Shown: positions 40,616 to 44,559 of the stretch, piece by piece
Layout: every line of letters begins with the position of its first letter
Numbering within the stretch: the first letter of the stretch is position 1
Assembly: GCA_900756945.1 (NCBI GenBank)
Contig: CAAELZ010000045.1
Coordinates: forward strand, 1-44,559
DNA from: an uncultured Collinsella sp.
Lineage (GTDB): Bacteria > Actinomycetota > Coriobacteriia > Coriobacteriales > Coriobacteriaceae
Direction: 5' to 3'
Length of the DNA stretch: 44,559 nt
Made by a program: the position numbers and the translations under genes
Notes under the pieces: generated by a model
What the model saw: the letters and a program-made list of their open reading frames with translations, nothing else
Told to the model about the DNA's origin: nothing
Databases searched by the model: none

Positions 40616-43010
40616 CAGCACGCTCAAGAATGTGGCGTTCTACGCCGCCTGCTTCGCATTTTCCGTCGCACTCTTTGTCGCACTTGCAGCGGCGGGACAT
40701 GTCTATCCCTTTGGCGACAACTCGTTTCTCACCAACGATCTCAAATACCAATACATCGACTTCTTCGCGTGGTTTCGCCGCGTCCTTTTAGGCGAGGCAA
40801 ACCTTCGCTATTCCTTCTCACAGGGACTCGGCATGAACACATGGGGGCTCTATAGCTACTACCTCGGCAGCCCCTTCAACCTGCTCTGCGTGCTGTTTCC
40901 CGCAGACAAGCTGACGCTCTTCGTGCTTGTTATCTCCGCGCTCAAACTGGGCTGCATCCACATCAGCGGCGCTTGGTATGTGCAAAAGCGCTTTGACCTA
41001 CCCAAGCCCGCAGCATTCCTGCTTTCCCTCTCGTTCACGTTTTGTAGCTGGACCATCAGCAACCTGCGCAACCCGCTCTGGATCGATTGCCTCATCATGC
41101 TGCCCATCTGCGCCTACGGATGCCACGAGCTCATCCGCAAGCAGCGCATGATCCGCCTCGTCATCGCAACGGCGCTCAATGTCATGTTCTGCTGGTATAC
41201 GGCCTACATTAGCATCCTGTTCCTCTGCATCTTCGTACTGGTTGAATTTGTCGATTATGTTGCAGAAGAAGGATTTAGCTGGAAGCTCATGCTCGATCGG
41301 GCCCTGCGATTCGCCGGGGCTATCGCGCTCGGACTGCTTCTGTCCGCTTGGACCTTTTTGCCGACCATCCTTGCCATGTCCAAGGTCGGTCCCGTTCTAG
41401 CACTCGGCCCCCTACTTAAAACCAACCTCAAGTCGCTCATCAGGGGCTTTCTTCCCTGCATGTGGGTAAGCAACGAAAGCACACCTCAGTTCTATTGCGG
41501 CATCATCATGATGCTGCTTGCGGTGAGCCTGCTGGTTAACCGCACGGTTTCAATCAAGACGCGCATCGCAACACTCGTCGTCACGATAATCCTGGTTGCA
41601 AGCTCCGTTTTGAGCCCGCTCGAGTACATCTGGTGCGGCATGCGCGTTCCCAACGGCTTCTACTCGCGCACGGCTTTTTTGCTGAGCTTCTTTGCGCTGT
41701 GGGCTGCGGGCTATACCCTGCAGATCCTCAAGGATCAACCTAAATTGCGCCAAGCCTATCGCCCCGCCGTCATCTTGCCACTCCTGGCGCTCACCGCTAT
41801 TGAACTGTTTGCCAACGCTCATGTAGTATGGAACCAGCTCTACGCGGGCTATTCCGAAAATACCAACAGGGCCTATGTAGCCACCGCAACCAACACGATC
41901 GCTACCACTACAGAACGGGATTCAGCTCCGTTCTACCGCATCGATCGTACAACCACACGAGCCGATAGTGCCGCTCTAAACGAAGGCCTGGCACTAGGGT
42001 ATAACCAGCTATCTTCTTATTCGTCCGCCAATAACCCGCAGGCAATTGCATTGCTCAACTCCCTTGGTTACAGCAGCGTCGGCGAATTCTCGACCCGTTA
42101 TGCCGAGCCCATTCTTGCCGTCGATGCCCTACTGGGAGTCAAGTATGCCATTCCCGAGAACGCGCCTGCGGGATACGTTTCGACCAAGACGAATCAGGTC
42201 GACTCCACAAGCGCGGTGTACGAGAACCCCTATGCGCTCAGCATTGGCGTTGCAGCCTCAAGCGATATCCAAAACAGCACGCTGAAAAACGAGAACCCCT
42301 TCGAAAAGCAGAACGACCTCTACAGCAAAATCCTAGGCCGCGAGGTCAAGCTCTATACCAAGATCGAGGCCACGAGCACGGAGAATAGCGATAGCTTAAA
42401 GCAATGGAGCGTTACTGTACCGGCAAGCTCCATCGGGTATCTCTACATCAACAAAGATACGACTGCCGGCAGTTATTGGCCCGTCACCCTTACCATCGAC
42501 CAGCGAACGATCGAAAACGAGGCCTGGAGATTCGACAATAATATCCGCCAGATTGCGGATGCATCGGACGCCCCGAGCCAGCATACGGTGTCAATCGGAG
42601 TCGCGGAGGGCTATACAGACATGCCCCAAGACAATGAGCCGGTCTTTTACGCCCTCGATCTGGACGTTTTCGAGCAGATTATTAACGAGCTTAAGACGAG
42701 CGAATTTGTTCCGACAGTTTTTGAGGACGGAAGAATCGAAGGCGAGTATACCGCCAAGGAAGACGGCAACCTGCTGCTGAGCGTTCCGTACGATGAGGGC
42801 TGGAACGTAACGGTAAACGGAACCGCCGCAGAACTAACGCCCGCCGCCGATAAGGGCCTGTCGTCCCTGAACGTGCAGAAAGGCGCGAATAGGATCGTGA
42901 TGACCTACAAGACTCCGGGTGCCCTTGCGGGGCTTGCAGTGAGTCTGGCGACCACCGTCGCCCTTGTTGCAGCGGGGCTATACGCCAGGCATAAGAAAAG
43001 CCGCCGTTAA
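40599..43010 (+). CDS. YfhO-like multi-membrane glycosyltransferase
   Basis: The start is the ATG giving MTRPNNSTLKNVAFY, overlapping the previous gene (803 aa). The protein begins with a membrane segment, then GDNSFLTNDLKYQYIDFFAWFRRVLLGE, typical of YfhO, in which acidic residues of the first outer loop are catalytic. About a dozen membrane segments follow, then a large outer domain (about 420-770) and one final membrane segment with a basic end. In Bacillus and Listeria, YfhO moves sugar from undecaprenyl phosphate onto lipoteichoic acid. Base composition is lower in GC than the rest of the window (one counted row at 42001 is 45%). Confidence 0.88.
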   Translation: MTRPNNSTLKNVAFYAACFAFSVALFVALAAAGHVYPFGDNSFLTNDLKYQYIDFFAWFRRVLLGEANLRYSFSQGLGMNTWGLYSYYLGSPFNLLCVLFPADKLTLFVLVISALKLGCIHISGAWYVQKRFDLPKPAAFLLSLSFTFCSWTISNLRNPLWIDCLIMLPICAYGCHELIRKQRMIRLVIATALNVMFCWYTAYISILFLCIFVLVEFVDYVAEEGFSWKLMLDRALRFAGAIALGLLLSAWTFLPTILAMSKVGPVLALGPLLKTNLKSLIRGFLPCMWVSNESTPQFYCGIIMMLLAVSLLVNRTVSIKTRIATLVVTIILVASSVLSPLEYIWCGMRVPNGFYSRTAFLLSFFALWAAGYTLQILKDQPKLRQAYRPAVILPLLALTAIELFANAHVVWNQLYAGYSENTNRAYVATATNTIATTTERDSAPFYRIDRTTTRADSAALNEGLALGYNQLSSYSSANNPQAIALLNSLGYSSVGEFSTRYAEPILAVDALLGVKYAIPENAPAGYVSTKTNQVDSTSAVYENPYALSIGVAASSDIQNSTLKNENPFEKQNDLYSKILGREVKLYTKIEATSTENSDSLKQWSVTVPASSIGYLYINKDTTAGSYWPVTLTIDQRTIENEAWRFDNNIRQIADASDAPSQHTVSIGVAEGYTDMPQDNEPVFYALDLDVFEQIINELKTSEFVPTVFEDGRIEGEYTAKEDGNLLLSVPYDEGWNVTVNGTAAELTPAADKGLSSLNVQKGANRIVMTYKTPGALAGLAVSLATTVALVAAGLYARHKKSRR

Positions 43011-43025
43011 CAAGCGGCGGCTTTT
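42996..43025. terminator. Bidirectional terminator between yfhO-like and rfbC-rfbD genes
   Basis: AAAAGCCGCCG pairs perfectly with CGGCGGCTTTT around an 8-base loop, so each strand ends in TTTT. The stop codon of the YfhO-like gene lies in the loop. It serves two convergent genes. Confidence 0.85.
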
Positions 43026-43047
43026 ACTCTCGAAAAGTTAATAGCGG

Positions 43048-44502
43048 CTAGAGCATCTTGAGGTACTCCCCCAGCTCTTCCTCCCAGTCGGGCATGTGGA
43101 ACCCGACCGACTCGAGCCCGGACAGGTCGAGTGCGGAGTGGACCGGGCGCGGTGCGACGGGGCCCTCGGCGCTCGCGTAGTAGTCGGCGGTCGATACCGG
43201 CACGACCTTCTCGCCGTTGCCGTTGGCGGCCTCGAAGACGGCGCGTGCGATGTCCGCCCAGGACTTCACCGCGCCGGATCCGGTGCAGTCGTAGGTGCCG
43301 TAGGGGGCGTGCGTCCCCAGCACGTGGAAGATGGCCTCGGCCATGTCGCGCGTGAAGGTCAGGCGGCCCAGCTGGTCGTCGACCACGGTGACCTGCTCGA
43401 GCTTGTCGTCCGGGTCGGCGACGCGGTCTGAGAGTGCCTTCATGGTCTTCACGAAGTTGTGCCCCTCGCCGATGACCCAGCTGGAGCGCATGATGTAGTG
43501 GTGCGGGCACCCGGCCACGGCGATGTCGCCGGCGGCCTTGGTCTGGCCGTAGACGGACAGCGGGGAGAACGGCTCGTCCTCCGTGTGGACCTCGGCGGTG
43601 CCGTCGAAGACGTAGTCGGAGGATACGTGGACCAGGGTGATGCCGTACCCGGCGCAGGTGCGTGCGAGAAGGGCGGGCCCCGTCGCGTTGGCCTTCCAGG
43701 CGGTCACGCGGCCCTCGGGGGTCTCGGCCCTGTCGACTGCCGTGTAGGCGCCGCAGTTGATGACCGTGCCGTAGAGCGACCAGTCGTACTGCGAATAGGC
43801 GTCCGGGTCGGACATGTCGAAGGTGTCGATGTCGCAGAAGTCGAAGTCCTTCGCCACGCCGCGCTCCTCGGCGAGCGCGCGCACCGCATGGCCCAGCTGG
43901 CCGTTGCAGCCGGTGACGAGGGTGCGCTTCGGCGCCATCGGGACGACGTCCTTGAGCATCGGGTGGTTGAGGTCGGCCTCGGAGACGGTGGCCTCATCGA
44001 GCGGGATCGGCCACTCGATGGCGAGCTCGGGGTCGGCGAGGTTCACGAAGGTGTAGGTCTTCTTGAGCTCCAGCGACCAGTGGGCGTCCACCAGGTAGGT
44101 GTAGGCGGTGCCGTCCTCGAGCGCCTGGAAGCTGTTGCCCACGCCGCGCGGGACGTAGATGGCCCTGGACGGGTCGAGCGTGCAGGTGAACACCTTCCCG
44201 TAGGTGGCGCTGCCCTCGCGCAGGTCGACCCATGCGCCGAAGACCGAGCCGCGGGCCACGGAGATGAACTTGTCCCAGGGCTCCGCGTGGATGCCGCGGG
44301 TGACGCCGCGGCTGTCGTTGTAGGAGATGTTGTTCTGGACGACCTTGAGATCGGGGATGCCGAGCGCGCACATCTTGGCGCGCTGCCAGTTCTCCTTGAA
44401 CCAGCCGCGCGAGTCGCCGTGGACGGCCAGGTCGACGACCTTGAGGCCCTCGATGCCGGTCTCCGCGACCTTCAGGTCCTTCTCGAATTCGATGTCAGCC
44501 AT
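43048..44502 (-). CDS. rfbC-rfbD: Fused dTDP-4-dehydrorhamnose 3,5-epimerase / dTDP-4-dehydrorhamnose reductase
   Basis: This 484-aa chain combines the last two steps of dTDP-L-rhamnose synthesis. Residues about 15-185 form the RmlC cupin, with SRGWFKENW, QNNISYNDSRGVTRGIH including the base His (H72) and YVPRGVGNSFQAL. Residues about 192-484 form RmlD, with the NAD(P)H loop GCNGQLG (198-204), SSDYVFDG (294-301) and catalytic YGQTK (Y318, K322). Both active sites look complete. GC is clearly higher than in the neighbouring YfhO gene (one counted row at 43141 is 77%). rfbA and rfbB are not visible and could lie beyond the right edge. Confidence 0.93.
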   Translation of the reverse strand: MADIEFEKDLKVAETGIEGLKVVDLAVHGDSRGWFKENWQRAKMCALGIPDLKVVQNNISYNDSRGVTRGIHAEPWDKFISVARGSVFGAWVDLREGSATYGKVFTCTLDPSRAIYVPRGVGNSFQALEDGTAYTYLVDAHWSLELKKTYTFVNLADPELAIEWPIPLDEATVSEADLNHPMLKDVVPMAPKRTLVTGCNGQLGHAVRALAEERGVAKDFDFCDIDTFDMSDPDAYSQYDWSLYGTVINCGAYTAVDRAETPEGRVTAWKANATGPALLARTCAGYGITLVHVSSDYVFDGTAEVHTEDEPFSPLSVYGQTKAAGDIAVAGCPHHYIMRSSWVIGEGHNFVKTMKALSDRVADPDDKLEQVTVVDDQLGRLTFTRDMAEAIFHVLGTHAPYGTYDCTGSGAVKSWADIARAVFEAANGNGEKVVPVSTADYYASAEGPVAPRPVHSALDLSGLESVGFHMPDWEEELGEYLKML

Positions 44503-44506
44503 GTGG

Positions 44507-44559
44507 TTAATTCCAATCGTGTTGCGGGCGCCCCTCGCGGTGCCGCAGGATCATCCCCA
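44507..44559 (-). other. Edge region upstream of rfbC-rfbD; possible end of another gene
   Basis: On the minus strand a frame open to the window edge ends with ILRHREGRPQHDWN and a TAA five bases before the rfbC-rfbD ATG. It could be the C-terminus of the preceding gene in a rhamnose operon, but 53 bases are too few to identify it. GGAA about eight bases before the ATG is the likely ribosome-binding site. Confidence 0.25.

Noticed and set aside
1..44559. CRISPR arrays, insertion sequences, prophage or defence genes
   Set aside because: No regularly spaced repeats, transposase, integrase or defence-family motif was seen on either strand.

Overview
The window reads as chromosomal core sequence of a high-GC member of the Coriobacteriia, most likely Collinsella or a close relative. 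This is inference from gene order, frequent TTG starts, an AroE-AroK fusion and an RmlC-RmlD fusion; no rRNA or other definitive marker is present. Coding density is very high. There is no stretch over 300 bases without a gene, and I see no insertion sequence, integrase, phage gene or CRISPR array.

Region 1 (59-6530, minus strand) is a translation and secretion operon read from right to left: rpsP, khpA-like KH protein, rimM, trmD, lepB, glyQ, glyS, ppsR. A promoter is visible upstream of rpsP. The divergent gene dinB (DNA polymerase IV) follows, possibly as a leaderless mRNA.

Region 2 (7998-15779, minus strand) is read right to left: a DUF697-like gene, a TIGR03960-type radical SAM gene and its DUF2344 partner, then rplU-rpmA from its own promoter, a terminator, obgE, nadD, yqeK, rsfS and a strong terminator.

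Region 3 (15798-27803, minus strand) holds the cell-elongation operon mreB-mreC-mreD-mrdA-rodA. Upstream of it lie a TPR membrane protein, a cyclophilin, a zinc-ribbon membrane protein and a CtpE-like P-type ATPase, then tRNA-Arg(CCG).

Region 4 (28051-36648, plus strand) is an essentially complete shikimate, phenylalanine and tyrosine pathway in one cluster: aroF (DAHP synthase), tyrA, aroB, aroA, aroC, pheA (chorismate mutase-prephenate dehydratase), an aroE-aroK fusion, and aroQ. Only the final aminotransferase and the tryptophan branch are missing. The leader of aroF carries an intrinsic terminator inside a 20-codon upstream reading frame, which suggests attenuation. The cluster is bracketed by two tRNA-Arg genes.

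Region 5 (36884-44559) is cell-surface glycan biology. A two-gene ABC glycan exporter (minus) is divergent from two family-2 glycosyltransferases and a YfhO-like multi-membrane glycosyltransferase (plus). Converging on these is a fused dTDP-rhamnose epimerase-reductase of visibly higher GC.

I did not find a wholly novel defence or mobile system. The best candidates for something undescribed are the aroF leader, the conserved but uncharacterised DUF697 / radical SAM / DUF2344 set between the elongasome and ribosomal-protein genes, an exact intergenic 18-mer repeat, and the three-gene glycosylation cassette without a visible flippase.
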